Origin: Verrucomicrobiales bacterium
Lineage (GTDB): Bacteria; Verrucomicrobiota; Verrucomicrobiia; Limisphaerales; UBA11320
Assembly: GCA_016793885.1 (NCBI GenBank)
Contig: JAEUHE010000076.1
Location: 1-35,088 of the forward strand
Length of the DNA stretch: 35,088 nt
Reading direction: 5' to 3'
Shown here: positions 1 to 8,129 of the stretch, piece by piece
Position numbering within the stretch: the stretch's first letter is position 1
Layout: every line of letters starts with the position of its first letter
The notes under the pieces: generated by a model
What the model saw: the letters and a program-made list of their open reading frames with translations, nothing else
What the model was told of the DNA's origin: nothing
Databases searched by the model: none
Program-made: the position numbers and the translations under genes

Positions 1-3
1 CCT

Positions 4-300
4 GAGTATTACCCACAAGTTCTTCGACCAGATGTTAGAATCCCACAGGGATTCCGCCTCAAAGCCCAGGGTTGGCGCGAAGCGGGAGCGCCTACCCTGG
101 GTTAGTCGTTGTTTTCTCACAACCCCAACGCGGGTTGCGACCGGATCGGCCAACACCCCCAAACAAACCGCAACCCACGATGGGGTTGTGAATTCTATGG
201 GTTTTTCCCAGGGTAGCTCGTTCCTCGCAACCCTGGGCTTTGAGGCGCTATCCCGTTGGGATAGAGGTCCAAGATCTTCTGAACTTGTGGGTAATGCTTA
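4..300. repeat. Large (~290 bp) imperfect palindrome, probable dispersed structured repeat
   Basis: The two halves are reverse complements in several long blocks. ATTACCCACAAGTTC at 8-22 pairs with 281-295. GCCTCAAAGCCCAGGGTTG at 56-74 pairs with 228-246. CTACCCTGGG at 92-101 pairs with 207-216. The 22 bases at 118-139 pair with 169-190 with two mismatches. The centre is near base 153, so a transcript could fold into one long interrupted hairpin. A short frame runs through it on the + strand (32-301), but the mirrored structure explains the sequence better than coding does. The unit resembles intergenic palindromic repeats of PVC-group genomes, which is recollection rather than a search result. 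Confidence 0.75.
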
Positions 301-494
301 GAGCCCTCTGCCGCTTTCGTCTCCCCTCGATGGAGTCGGGATTCCCATAGGGAGATACAGATCTCCCCTCACTTCGGATCACGTCCTGGGTGCAACTGCC
401 CCCGTTATAGGCCTTGCGCCGGTAGTGCGCTTTGACATACTTCGGGTTCGGTTTTGATCGAATCACCCAGCAGGGCAACCCGTTAGAGAACTAG
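301..494 (+). promoter_or_regulatory. leuS leader / candidate promoter region
   Basis: No convincing gene lies between the palindrome and leuS. A TTGACA hexamer at 432-437 is followed 16 bases later by TTGATC (454-459), a weak match to a housekeeping -10. I see no T-box specifier or antiterminator and no clear Shine-Dalgarno sequence before the leuS ATG; GAGAAC at about 485 is the nearest purine run. The promoter is only a candidate. Confidence 0.25.
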
Positions 495-3278
495 ATGGAA
501 ACGACGCAATATAATCCGTCCCAGCTCGAAGAGATGTGGCAGGAACGATGGGAAAAAGAACGCCTCTACGAGGTGGATTTTCGCAGCGCCAAGAAGCCGT
601 TCTACACGCACGTGATGTTCCCCTATCCCAGCGGGGACAAGCTGCATGTGGGCCATTGGTATAACTTCGCGCCCTCGGACACCTTCGCCCGCTTCAAGAT
701 GATGCAGGGCTATGATGTGTTCTCTCCGATCGGATTTGATGCCTTCGGGCTCCCTGCCGAAAACTACGCCGTCGGCATTCGCAAATTGGTGGATGAATAC
801 GAGGCCGCCGCCGGTAAGCTGGAGTTCGAGGTGGGCGAGAAGGCGACGCTCGCCACGGTCAATGGCTGGATGAAGCATCGGAGTCAGCCGGCTAACTCCA
901 CGCGGTCCAACGTGCGGACCATGATCAAGCAGCTCAAACGCATGGGCTGCATGTACGATTGGACCAAGCTGCTCAACACCAGCGAACCGGAATACTACCG
1001 CTGGACCCAGTGGGTCTTTCTCCAGATGTTCAAGCGCGGCCTGGCCGAGCAGAAGACGAGCGTGGTGAATTGGGATCCGGTGGATCAGACGGTGCTGGCC
1101 AATGAGCAGGTCAAGCCGGATGGCACCGCGGAGCGTTCCGGAGCCAAGGTGGAGAAACGGCCGCTCAAGCAGTGGTTCTTCAAGATTAAGGATTATGCGG
1201 AGCCCTTGCTTCAGGAGCTCCCTGCTTTGGATTGGCCTGAGAAGACCAAGATCATGCAGAAAAACTGGATAGGACGCAGCGAGGGCGTGAACTTCCGCAT
1301 GAAGCTCAAGGACCTCGGAGACACGGTCGAGGTCTATGACTCCATCCCGCAAACCTACCTGGCCCAGACCTTCACGGTCATCGCACCGGAGCACGAACTG
1401 GTCGAACGCCTGATCAAGGGAACCCCTCAGGAAGCCGCTGTGCGTCAGTTTTTGGAGGATCTCAAGCGTAAGCGCGCGGAGGTCAAGCCAGCCAACCAGG
1501 TGGAATTGGCCATGCAGATCATGGGCCTCGTCAGTGAGCTGGGCGGCCAAGAGTGTCAGCCGACGAAGGCAGCGGGCGAAATCAGCCAGTTGGCCCAGTT
1601 GCTCGCGGAGACGACTGCTCCGGACTACTCGGTGATCTACAAGTCGCTGAAGACTATCTGCGCCGCTGCCGGATTGGCGGACAAGCTGGACGACCGTCGA
1701 ATTCGAATCGCCGCGACTCAGCTGATGGAGAGCAAGATCGCCAGCGAGGTGGACGGCATCTTCACAGGACGGTATGTGGAGAATCCCTTTGGCACCGGGG
1801 ACTTCCCCATCTGGATCGCATCCTATGCGCTCGCCGAATATGGCACCGGCATCGTCAACTGCAGTGCCCACGATGAGCGTGATTTTGTCTTCGCCAAGAA
1901 GTTCCAGATCCCATTGCGCATCGCGTTGCTGCCGTCCGACCCTGGATTGGCCGAGGCCGTGAAGTCCTTCCAGACGTTCTATCGCGAGGTGGACGGTCTG
2001 CTCACCGCTCCGCCCGAGTTGGCGGGACAGCGTTGGGACGCCGTCCGCCAGCCTGTGATTGAGCACATTGAAAAGCGCGGGGTAGGTTTCCGCAACGTGA
2101 ACTATCGTTTGCGCGATTGGTGCGTCTCCCGTCAGCGCTATTGGGGAGCTCCGATCCCCATCGCTTATGATCCGCAGGGGAAGGCTCATGCCATTCCGGA
2201 CGAACATCTGCCTTGGACTCTGCCGACCGATGTCGATTTCAAGCCCGATGGCGTGCCGCCGCTGGCGCGGTCCCGTGAGCTGGTTGAGCGGGTGGAGAAA
2301 ATCTTCGGCCCCGGATGGCGCCCGGAGACCGACACGATGGATACCTTCGTGTGCAGTAGCTTCTACTCCTTCCGATATCTCTCCCAAGGGGATCAAAAAG
2401 CCTTTTTGGCTCCCGATGTGGCCCAGAAGTGGATGCCTGTGGATGTGTATGTTGGTGGAGCCGAGCACGCCACCAAGCATCTGCTGTACGCTCGTTTCAT
2501 CGCGAAGGCGTTGAACGATGCGGGGCACCTGCCAGTGCGCGAGCCGTATAAGCGGCTGATTCATCAGGGGCTGATCACCAAGGACGGGCACAAGATGAGC
2601 AAGAGCCATGGCAATGCCGTGAGTCCCGATCCGTTCGTGGAGCGCTATGGAGCCGACGTGTTCCGCATGTATCTCATGTTTCTGGGGCCATTCGCCGAGG
2701 GCGGCGATTGGTCGGACCAGGGCATCAAAGGCGTGAACGATCTTGCGCGTCATATCTTCGAGTTTTTCACGGACCCGGCGAAGACCTCGGCGGAACAAAC
2801 CGATCCGAAGCTGCAAAAGTCGCTGGCGAAGGCGGTGAAGAAGATTGGTCAGAACCTCGAGCAGCTTCAGTTCAACACTTGCATCAGCACCTTGATGGAG
2901 TTGCGCAACGAGTTCCGCAAGGCAGGCACCATGTCGCGGTCCGATGCCGAGGTGTTTGTCCAGTTGACGGCGCCCTTCGCGCCCCATCTGGCGGAACAGC
3001 TGTGGCGCGAGACCTTCAAGAAGCCGCAGAGCATCTTCCGCAGTGGGTGGCCGGTCTACGATGAGAACGCCATCAAGGAATCCAGCGTGGAGATCCCGGT
3101 CCAGGTTAACGGCAAGCTGCGCGGTCGGGTGACCATTGCTGTGGGATGCGACGAGGCGGCGGTGAAAGAGCTCGCGCTTGCGGCCGATGGGGTTTCTCGA
3201 TTCGTACCCAGCTTGGATAAGATCACCAAGGTGGTTTACGTGCCGAACCGGATGATCAACTTCATCGTGGCGGGCTGA
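495..3278 (+). CDS. leuS: Leucyl-tRNA synthetase with altered editing-site peptide
   Basis: Class I aminoacyl-tRNA synthetase that charges tRNA-Leu with leucine in the cytoplasm. At 927 residues it is longer than the ~860 of E. coli. The HIGH motif is HVGH at residues 51-54, and the second signature KMSKS is at 700-704. The family blocks DWVxSRQRYWG-like (RDWCVSRQRYWG) and ETDTMDTFV are present, and the C-terminus carries the anticodon-binding domain ending in a LeuRS-type VNGKLRGRV segment. Two regions are unusual. About 30 extra residues follow PAENYAV near residue 95. In the CP1 editing domain the usual TTRPDT peptide reads DSIPQT (282-287), with roughly 70 added residues before the HDERD motif (459-463), which keeps the family aspartate. 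No CxxC zinc knuckle is visible in the ZN-1 region. Identity as LeuRS is secure; loss of editing is inference. Confidence 0.96.
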   Translation: METTQYNPSQLEEMWQERWEKERLYEVDFRSAKKPFYTHVMFPYPSGDKLHVGHWYNFAPSDTFARFKMMQGYDVFSPIGFDAFGLPAENYAVGIRKLVDEYEAAAGKLEFEVGEKATLATVNGWMKHRSQPANSTRSNVRTMIKQLKRMGCMYDWTKLLNTSEPEYYRWTQWVFLQMFKRGLAEQKTSVVNWDPVDQTVLANEQVKPDGTAERSGAKVEKRPLKQWFFKIKDYAEPLLQELPALDWPEKTKIMQKNWIGRSEGVNFRMKLKDLGDTVEVYDSIPQTYLAQTFTVIAPEHELVERLIKGTPQEAAVRQFLEDLKRKRAEVKPANQVELAMQIMGLVSELGGQECQPTKAAGEISQLAQLLAETTAPDYSVIYKSLKTICAAAGLADKLDDRRIRIAATQLMESKIASEVDGIFTGRYVENPFGTGDFPIWIASYALAEYGTGIVNCSAHDERDFVFAKKFQIPLRIALLPSDPGLAEAVKSFQTFYREVDGLLTAPPELAGQRWDAVRQPVIEHIEKRGVGFRNVNYRLRDWCVSRQRYWGAPIPIAYDPQGKAHAIPDEHLPWTLPTDVDFKPDGVPPLARSRELVERVEKIFGPGWRPETDTMDTFVCSSFYSFRYLSQGDQKAFLAPDVAQKWMPVDVYVGGAEHATKHLLYARFIAKALNDAGHLPVREPYKRLIHQGLITKDGHKMSKSHGNAVSPDPFVERYGADVFRMYLMFLGPFAEGGDWSDQGIKGVNDLARHIFEFFTDPAKTSAEQTDPKLQKSLAKAVKKIGQNLEQLQFNTCISTLMELRNEFRKAGTMSRSDAEVFVQLTAPFAPHLAEQLWRETFKKPQSIFRSGWPVYDENAIKESSVEIPVQVNGKLRGRVTIAVGCDEAAVKELALAADGVSRFVPSLDKITKVVYVPNRMINFIVAG

Positions 3279-3318
3279 TCCGCCGTCCCGCTCGGTATTC
3301 GATGGTTGGCGTCGCGTA

Positions 3319-3338
3319 GGCCTCCTTCCGGGGAGGCC
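3319..3338 (+). promoter_or_regulatory. Hairpin between leuS and the cysteine desulfurase gene
   Basis: GGCCTCC (3319-3325) and GGAGGCC (3332-3338) form a perfect 7 bp stem with a 6-base loop. It lies 41 bases after the leuS stop and 20 bases before the next ATG. There is no U-run after it, so a Rho-independent terminator is unlikely. An attenuating or mRNA-processing hairpin, or chance, are alternatives. Confidence 0.3.
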
Positions 3339-3357
3339 GGCCGGACGCCTCGGATCT

Positions 3358-4503
3358 ATGCTCTATTTTGACCACAACGCGACGTCGCCGATGACCGCAT
3401 CGGCTCGCCAGGTCTGGCTGGATGCGGCGGAACGATGGGTGGGCAATCCGAGCAGCCAGCATCGTTTGGGGTCGCGGGCTTCGAGTGCGCTGGAGGATGC
3501 TCGACATCGCTTGGCTCGCTTGCTGGGCTGTGATGCTCTGGACTTGGTCTTCACTTCGGGAGCGACGGAGTCCAATAACCAGGTGCTTCACCATTTCGCA
3601 CGAGTGCTGCCGCCGGATCGGGAGGTTTGGATCTCGTCCATCGAGCATCCTTGCTTAGTTCAGGCCGCCCGATGGTATTTTCCCGGTAGGGTCCGATGGC
3701 TGCCAGCCAACCCACAAGGTCAGGTGGACCTGGATGTCTTGGACGACTGGGCCTTGGGCGCCCTTCCTGGAGTGGTCTGTGTCATGGCTGCCAACAACGA
3801 AACCGGGGTCATCCAGCCCTGGGCTGAAGCGCGTGCCTGGTGTGCGTCCCGTGAGATCCCCTTTCTGTGCGACGCCACCCAGTGGCTGGGCAAGTTGCCG
3901 GCTCAAGGTTTGGGTGGGTGCGATTGGGTGAGCGGCTGCGCCCACAAGTTTGGCGGTCCGCGTGGGGTAGGCTTTCTCAAATGTCCGACCCGAGGACGAG
4001 TTTCTCCCCTGATCCGCGGAGGATCACAGGAAGAAGGACGTCGTGCCGGGACAGAGAACGTTCCGGGCATCCTCTCCCTGGTCTCGGCCTTGGAGAGTCG
4101 GGAGGCTTGGCTGGCGGCGGGTGGAGCTGAGCACGCCTCCGTCCCGAAGGCCCGTTTCGAGGCCCAGTTGCTTGAAGAACTTCCCGGTACGGAGGTGGTG
4201 GGGCAGGGCGTACCTCGCCTTTGGAATACCGTCTCGGCCCTGTTTCCTCAGAAGGACTGTCAGCAGCGGTGGGTGGTGAAACTCGATCGACAGGGGTGCG
4301 CGGTTTCGACGGGATCGGCCTGTGCCAGCGGCAGCGAAGAACCATCGCATGTGTTGAAGGCGATGGGTTTTGCTGACAGCCAAGCCAATCGGATGATTCG
4401 GCTGAGCTCAGGCTGGGACACCCCGGAGGCTGATTGGGATCGCCTGCTCGACGCTATCAAGGTGGTTCGGGATAGCATTGAGAAGGGTAACACGGCTCGG
4501 TAA
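3358..4503 (+). CDS. Cysteine desulfurase, NifS/IscS type
   Basis: PLP-dependent fold-type I enzyme that removes sulfur from cysteine as a protein persulfide for Fe-S cluster or thio-cofactor synthesis. At 381 residues it has normal length. The start MLYFDHNAT is the family N-terminus. The PLP lysine lies in the block GCAHKFGGPRGVGFL (K197). The histidine/threonine PLP-contact blocks TSGATESNN and SIEHP are present. The sulfur-accepting cysteine is C322 in STGSACASGSEEPSHVL, a class I (NifS/IscS) arrangement. No iscU, iscR, sufE or thiI neighbour is present, so the physiological acceptor cannot be read from context. It follows leuS by 79 bases on the same strand and may be co-transcribed with it. 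Confidence 0.93.
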   Translation: MLYFDHNATSPMTASARQVWLDAAERWVGNPSSQHRLGSRASSALEDARHRLARLLGCDALDLVFTSGATESNNQVLHHFARVLPPDREVWISSIEHPCLVQAARWYFPGRVRWLPANPQGQVDLDVLDDWALGALPGVVCVMAANNETGVIQPWAEARAWCASREIPFLCDATQWLGKLPAQGLGGCDWVSGCAHKFGGPRGVGFLKCPTRGRVSPLIRGGSQEEGRRAGTENVPGILSLVSALESREAWLAAGGAEHASVPKARFEAQLLEELPGTEVVGQGVPRLWNTVSALFPQKDCQQRWVVKLDRQGCAVSTGSACASGSEEPSHVLKAMGFADSQANRMIRLSSGWDTPEADWDRLLDAIKVVRDSIEKGNTAR

Positions 4504-4562
4504 TGATGATCCGGTCACAAGGAAACCATCAGCGGATCGGCTCTTTTCCACAGGAAAAACAT

Positions 4563-4662
4563 CTAGCAGCCTGTCGCGACGATTCCTAAAAGATAACTTA
4601 GCACAATCGGGCTCCACAGCCGGACTCACGTCCGGTGGGGATAAGTTCCGACAGGCTGCTAG
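4563..4662. repeat. ~100 bp element bounded by 14 bp perfect inverted repeats (MITE/REP-like or bidirectional terminator)
   Basis: CTAGCAGCCTGTCG at 4563-4576 is the exact reverse complement of CGACAGGCTGCTAG at 4649-4662. Inside lies a further perfect hairpin, CCGGAC-TCAC-GTCCGG, at about 4620-4635. The element fills the gap between two convergent genes, and its right end supplies the stop codon (TAG, 4659-4661 on the minus strand) of the zinc-ribbon gene. It could act as a two-way transcription stop or be a short non-autonomous mobile or REP-type sequence. I see no clear target-site duplication. Confidence 0.65.
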
Positions 4663-5387
4663 TCGGCGACTTGCAGGTCCATGTCCCTGGAATAGTAGAG
4701 AATTCGGCTGCAGTTGGGACACTGAATGATCTCTTTGCCGCCTTGGCATTGCAGCACGATACTGCGGCTGATGCCCATGTGACAGCCACCACAGACTCCG
4801 TGGGCGATCCCGACCACCACTCGGCCGCCTTTGTTCTTCACCAGACGATCGTATTTGGCCCGCAGGACTTCATCGACCTCGGTGGCCCGGCTGTTGCGTT
4901 CGGACTCCGCCTTAGCGAACTCCTGCTCCAGCTTGGCCTGGCGACCTTTGAGTTCGGCGATTCGTCCGTCGGCGGTCTTTTTGGCAGCGAGGTATTCCTC
5001 ATTGGCGGCCGCGACTTGTCGCTGGGCCCCTTCGATCTGCTCCATGAACTCGATCTGTTGGTCGTCCAGTTTGGCGATCGCAGCCTTGCAGGTTTCGATC
5101 TCGTTGCCGAGAGCCCGGTATTCCTCATTTTTCTTGGTCTGGAACTGCTGCAGGGAATATTTCTCGATCTGCTGCTTCCGGGTATCCACCTCCAATTCCA
5201 GCTTCTTGCGCTCGGTCTCGAGTTGCTTGACTCGGAGTTTGGCGTTGTCGAGGGCGGAGGTGGAGGACTTGGCCTTAGCTAGCAGGTTAGCTTCTTCCAC
5301 TGGAATCTGTTGCAACTCTTCGCGGAGGCCCTGAAGTTTCTGGTCCCAATCCTGCAAAATTAGAAGTTTTTCGATGATCTCGAGCAT
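4659..5387 (-). CDS. Coiled-coil protein with C-terminal C4 zinc ribbon (DUF164 / CdsZ-like)
   Basis: 242 residues. Residues ~1-180 are almost entirely charged heptad-like helix (long runs rich in K, E, Q, L), predicted to be an antiparallel coiled coil. The C-terminus has a four-cysteine zinc ribbon: C199-GG-C202 and C223-PN-C226, with an extra C214. This architecture is the widespread DUF164/zf-RING_7 family. The chlamydial member CdsZ is described as a regulator, and roles in ribosome or nucleic-acid association have been suggested for others; the function here is unknown. It is convergent with the cysteine desulfurase gene. No Shine-Dalgarno sequence lies at normal spacing before the ATG; an AGGAG sits about 18 bases upstream. 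Confidence 0.88.
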   Translation of the reverse strand: MLEIIEKLLILQDWDQKLQGLREELQQIPVEEANLLAKAKSSTSALDNAKLRVKQLETERKKLELEVDTRKQQIEKYSLQQFQTKKNEEYRALGNEIETCKAAIAKLDDQQIEFMEQIEGAQRQVAAANEEYLAAKKTADGRIAELKGRQAKLEQEFAKAESERNSRATEVDEVLRAKYDRLVKNKGGRVVVGIAHGVCGGCHMGISRSIVLQCQGGKEIIQCPNCSRILYYSRDMDLQVAD

Positions 5388-5554
5388 GGGTTGCGCTTTA
5401 GACGCTCCTAAAGGCTACCGGCCCAGTCGGCCGGAGTCAATGAGCAGTGACGAGGCCAAATTGGAGTGTGGGTCCTCTCGGCCCATCGGGTGGGGAACGC
5501 CCGAGGACGGACGTCGCTACAATGTAGTGAGGGCCGTCTCGGCCCATCCCTTCC
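5388..5554. other. Intergenic spacer with short direct repeats
   Basis: This gap lies between two minus-strand genes. It contains two copies of a CTCGGCCCATC block (about 5476-5486 and 5538-5548) and a small palindrome CTACAATGTAG near 5518. I see no gene here. It probably holds the promoter of the zinc-ribbon gene, but no strong hexamers are visible. Confidence 0.35.
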
Positions 5555-6103
5555 TTAATCCCGCAGCGCCGGGCCGTCCCAGAGCTGCGCGAGCAGAATG
5601 TGCTCCTCGGCCAGACGTCCAAACTGAACGATCAGGTTGGGAGGAAGGGCGGAGGCCTCAAGGGCGGATTCCCATTCCGAGGGCCCCATCTGTGCGGGAT
5701 TCAATCCTAAACTGGCCGCAGTCCAGATCCGCTTAAAGGTCTCGACCAATGCTAACTGAATCTGCGTCCGGTGTTCCCGCCGAAACCGGCGAAGCTCCGC
5801 GATGGACGGATACCTCCGGGTCGCCAGGTAGCTGACGGTCGGGTCGTTCTCGATCGCGGCTTCGATGTCGGCGGGGTTGTAAAGTCCCACGGCGTAGCAG
5901 TGGCTTAGAACACTGAGCAAGGTCTTGGGCGTCGTTTGAGAGGCGGCGGAGGGCGCCGATACCGCCTTCAATCCGTTGTCGCCCACCACTTGCACTGCGT
6001 CCAAGGTGACATTGACCAAGGAGTCGGGGCCAAACTGGTTCTTGATTTCCACCAGATAGGCTTCCAACTGGCGGTCCAACTGGGCTTGATTCGTCACAAT
6101 CAT
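5555..6103 (-). CDS. Small protein resembling the N-terminal DUF772 domain of IS1182/IS5-type transposases
   Basis: 182 residues. Residues ~61-128 have the layout of the transposase N-terminal (DUF772) helical domain: a buried helix (LLSVLSHCYAVGLYNPADIE), then DPTVSYLATRRYPSIAELRRFRREHR, which corresponds to the family pattern D-x-x-F-R-x-L-A-x-x-x-x-P-x-x-x-T-I-x-x-F-R-R-x-H. No DDE catalytic domain follows, and the frame ends cleanly. A good Shine-Dalgarno (AGGAG on the minus strand, complement 6111-6115) lies 7 bases before the ATG, which supports a real translated gene rather than debris. It may be a transposase-derived host gene. The assignment is from remembered family patterns and is not certain. 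Confidence 0.7.
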   Translation of the reverse strand: MIVTNQAQLDRQLEAYLVEIKNQFGPDSLVNVTLDAVQVVGDNGLKAVSAPSAASQTTPKTLLSVLSHCYAVGLYNPADIEAAIENDPTVSYLATRRYPSIAELRRFRREHRTQIQLALVETFKRIWTAASLGLNPAQMGPSEWESALEASALPPNLIVQFGRLAEEHILLAQLWDGPALRD

Positions 6104-6448
6104 CGTCTTTCTCCTAAAACGGATCCGTATGACCCGTCATTGTTCGTTCGTTTCACTGACTATAACTTCGTTCAGGACTGTTACGAACGCATGGCGACAG
6201 GGTCACCTTCGGGAAAAGAACCTAGGCGATTTAAAGGTCGAACGGGCAGTTTCCTCGAATGATACACGACAGGCTGGAGTCGTATTAATTAGGAAGCCTC
6301 GCTGGCTGGAGCTACCCAGGTCCATTCTTCGAGACTGGCGTTCACGCGGTGCCAGCTTGGATTGTGGATTGAACTGCTTGCACCGGGTTGGCACAGTCTA
6401 GGCTCGCAGGGCAAGGGTGACCCTCTTAGTCCGATTTGAGTGATCCGT
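6104..6448. promoter_or_regulatory. Divergent intergenic region upstream of the T2SS operon
   Basis: About 345 bases separate the minus-strand DUF772-like gene from gspE and must contain both promoters unless the operon is read from further away. An AT-rich segment (TATTAATTAG near 6285) and a TATAAC near 6162 are the only -10-like sequences I notice, and neither has a good -35 at 16-18 bases. I see no gene, no strong terminator and no recognisable operator. Confidence 0.3.
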
Positions 6449-8119
6449 ATGAGTATCTCAGAAATACTTCAGGAAAAGGGCCTGCTCACGGTGGAGCAGC
6501 TCGAGGAAGCCGTTGCTCTGCAACGGTCTGAAGGGTTGCGTCTGGATCGGGCTCTGATCCAATTGGGGTGCATTTCTGAACGGCAGCTCCTGGAGGTGAT
6601 GTCCGAACAGCTCCATATTCCGTTGGTGAATCTGGAAGATATTTCCATTCTTCCCGAGACCTTGCGTGCTCTCCCCTCCAAAATCGTCTACCGAAAGCGC
6701 CTCGTTCCCATTTCCCAGGTCAATGGGACCCTGAACGTGGCGACAAGTGATGCGTTTGATCTCTATGCTTTCGACGACATCCGGCTAATGACCGGGCTCA
6801 ACATCCAGCCGGTCTTGGCACCTCGCGATGAGATTGAGAAGATCATTAAGAGCCACTACGGACTCGGGGGTGACACGCTGGATGAGATGGTGGGGGCGGA
6901 TGACATCGATAGCCCGGCCAAAGCGTTGGAGGGCGGCGAAGATCTGCTCGAAATGGCCCAGGAGGCCAGCGTTGTTAAGTTGGTGAACGAGATTATTCTC
7001 GAGGCGGTCAACGAGCGGGCCAGCGATATCCATGTCGAGCCCTACGAGCACCAGATCGCCATTCGATATCGCATCGACGGTGTGCTCCAGGAGGCCTCAG
7101 TCCCCCCGCAGATGCATCGCTTTCAAGCGGCCATCATCAGCCGCATTAAGATTCTCGCCAATCTGAACATCGCCGAACGGCGCGTGCCGCAGGACGGCCG
7201 GATCAAGTTCAACGTCGGAGGGCGCCAAATCGACGTGCGCGTCAGTGTGATCCCGATGCTCTATGGCGAAGGCGTGGTCATGCGTTTGCTGGACAAGTCC
7301 AATGTCCTGTTCACCTTGCCGCAGCTGGGAATGGATGCTCAGACCTACGAGCTTTTCGATGGCCTGATTCAGCGTCCGCACGGGATTTTTCTGGTGACAG
7401 GTCCCACTGGTTCCGGGAAGACGACGACATTGTATGCGGCACTCAATGCCCTGGTCGGTCCGGGTATCAAAGTGCTCACCGTCGAGGATCCGGTCGAATA
7501 TCATCTGCACGGTGTTAACCAGATTCCGGTCGAGCATAAGGTGGGGATGACCTTCGAACGCGGGCTTCGAGCGATCCTCCGTCATGATCCGGATGTGGTG
7601 ATGATCGGTGAAATTCGGGATCTTGAAACTGCCCGGGCCGCTACCCAGGCGGCGTTGACCGGACATTTGGTTCTTTCGACCCTGCACACGAATGATGCGG
7701 CTTCCGCCCCGATGCGCATGATCGATATGGGTGTCGAACCGTACTTAGTCAGCAGCACGCTCATCGGTTCCATGGCCCAGCGACTCGTTCGTAAGATCTG
7801 TCCCAAGTGTCGAGTGGAGGTGGAACCCGATCGTTCTAAGCTGCCGCGAGACTTTACAGTGAAGCCGGGGGATAAACTCTTCGCTGGTACAGGATGTCCC
7901 CATTGTCGGAATAGCGGTTTTAGGGGTCGGTCTGGCCTATATGAGCTGATGGTGATGAATGATGAGATCGCCTACAAGGTCATGGAACGTGCTCCTTCGC
8001 CGGAGATCGTCAAAGTGGCCCGTCAGTCGGGCTTGCGCTTGCTTCGTGAGGATGGATGGGTCAAGGTCCGCGAAGGCATTACGACTCCTGACGAGGTTGT
8101 GATGTGCACGGCCTTGTAG
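6449..8119 (+). CDS. gspE: Type II secretion ATPase GspE (PilB/GspE family)
   Basis: Cytoplasmic hexameric ATPase that drives pseudopilus assembly. From the ATG at 6449 it has 556 residues; an in-frame GTG at 6440 is also possible, and neither has a clear ribosome site. The N-terminal ~150 residues form the T2SSE_N (MshEN-type) domain. Walker A GPTGSGKTT begins at residue 318, Walker B VVMIGEIRD lies near 382-390, and the Asp/His boxes (SDIHVEPYE and HLVLSTLHTNDA) are present. A four-cysteine zinc module (C451-x2-C454 and C483-x2-C486) is typical of GspE and some PilB. It is the first gene of a ten-gene T2SS run and precedes gspF by 10 bases. Confidence 0.95.
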   Translation: MSISEILQEKGLLTVEQLEEAVALQRSEGLRLDRALIQLGCISERQLLEVMSEQLHIPLVNLEDISILPETLRALPSKIVYRKRLVPISQVNGTLNVATSDAFDLYAFDDIRLMTGLNIQPVLAPRDEIEKIIKSHYGLGGDTLDEMVGADDIDSPAKALEGGEDLLEMAQEASVVKLVNEIILEAVNERASDIHVEPYEHQIAIRYRIDGVLQEASVPPQMHRFQAAIISRIKILANLNIAERRVPQDGRIKFNVGGRQIDVRVSVIPMLYGEGVVMRLLDKSNVLFTLPQLGMDAQTYELFDGLIQRPHGIFLVTGPTGSGKTTTLYAALNALVGPGIKVLTVEDPVEYHLHGVNQIPVEHKVGMTFERGLRAILRHDPDVVMIGEIRDLETARAATQAALTGHLVLSTLHTNDAASAPMRMIDMGVEPYLVSSTLIGSMAQRLVRKICPKCRVEVEPDRSKLPRDFTVKPGDKLFAGTGCPHCRNSGFRGRSGLYELMVMNDEIAYKVMERAPSPEIVKVARQSGLRLLREDGWVKVREGITTPDEVVMCTAL

Positions 8120-8129
8120 TCGACTATCG

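Noticed and set aside
32..301. 89-residue frame at the window start
   Set aside because: It lies wholly within the mirrored halves of the palindrome, and no independent coding signal is present.
248..478. 76-residue minus-strand frame upstream of leuS
   Set aside because: It overlaps the palindrome arm, has no ribosome site and shows no recognisable domain.
301..494. T-box or leader-peptide control of leuS
   Set aside because: No leucine-rich short frame and no T-box consensus could be found in the leader.
483..2987. 834-residue open frame antisense to leuS
   Set aside because: It mirrors leuS exactly, has no recognisable domain and is His/Leu/Arg-rich as expected from the reverse complement of a GC-rich gene.
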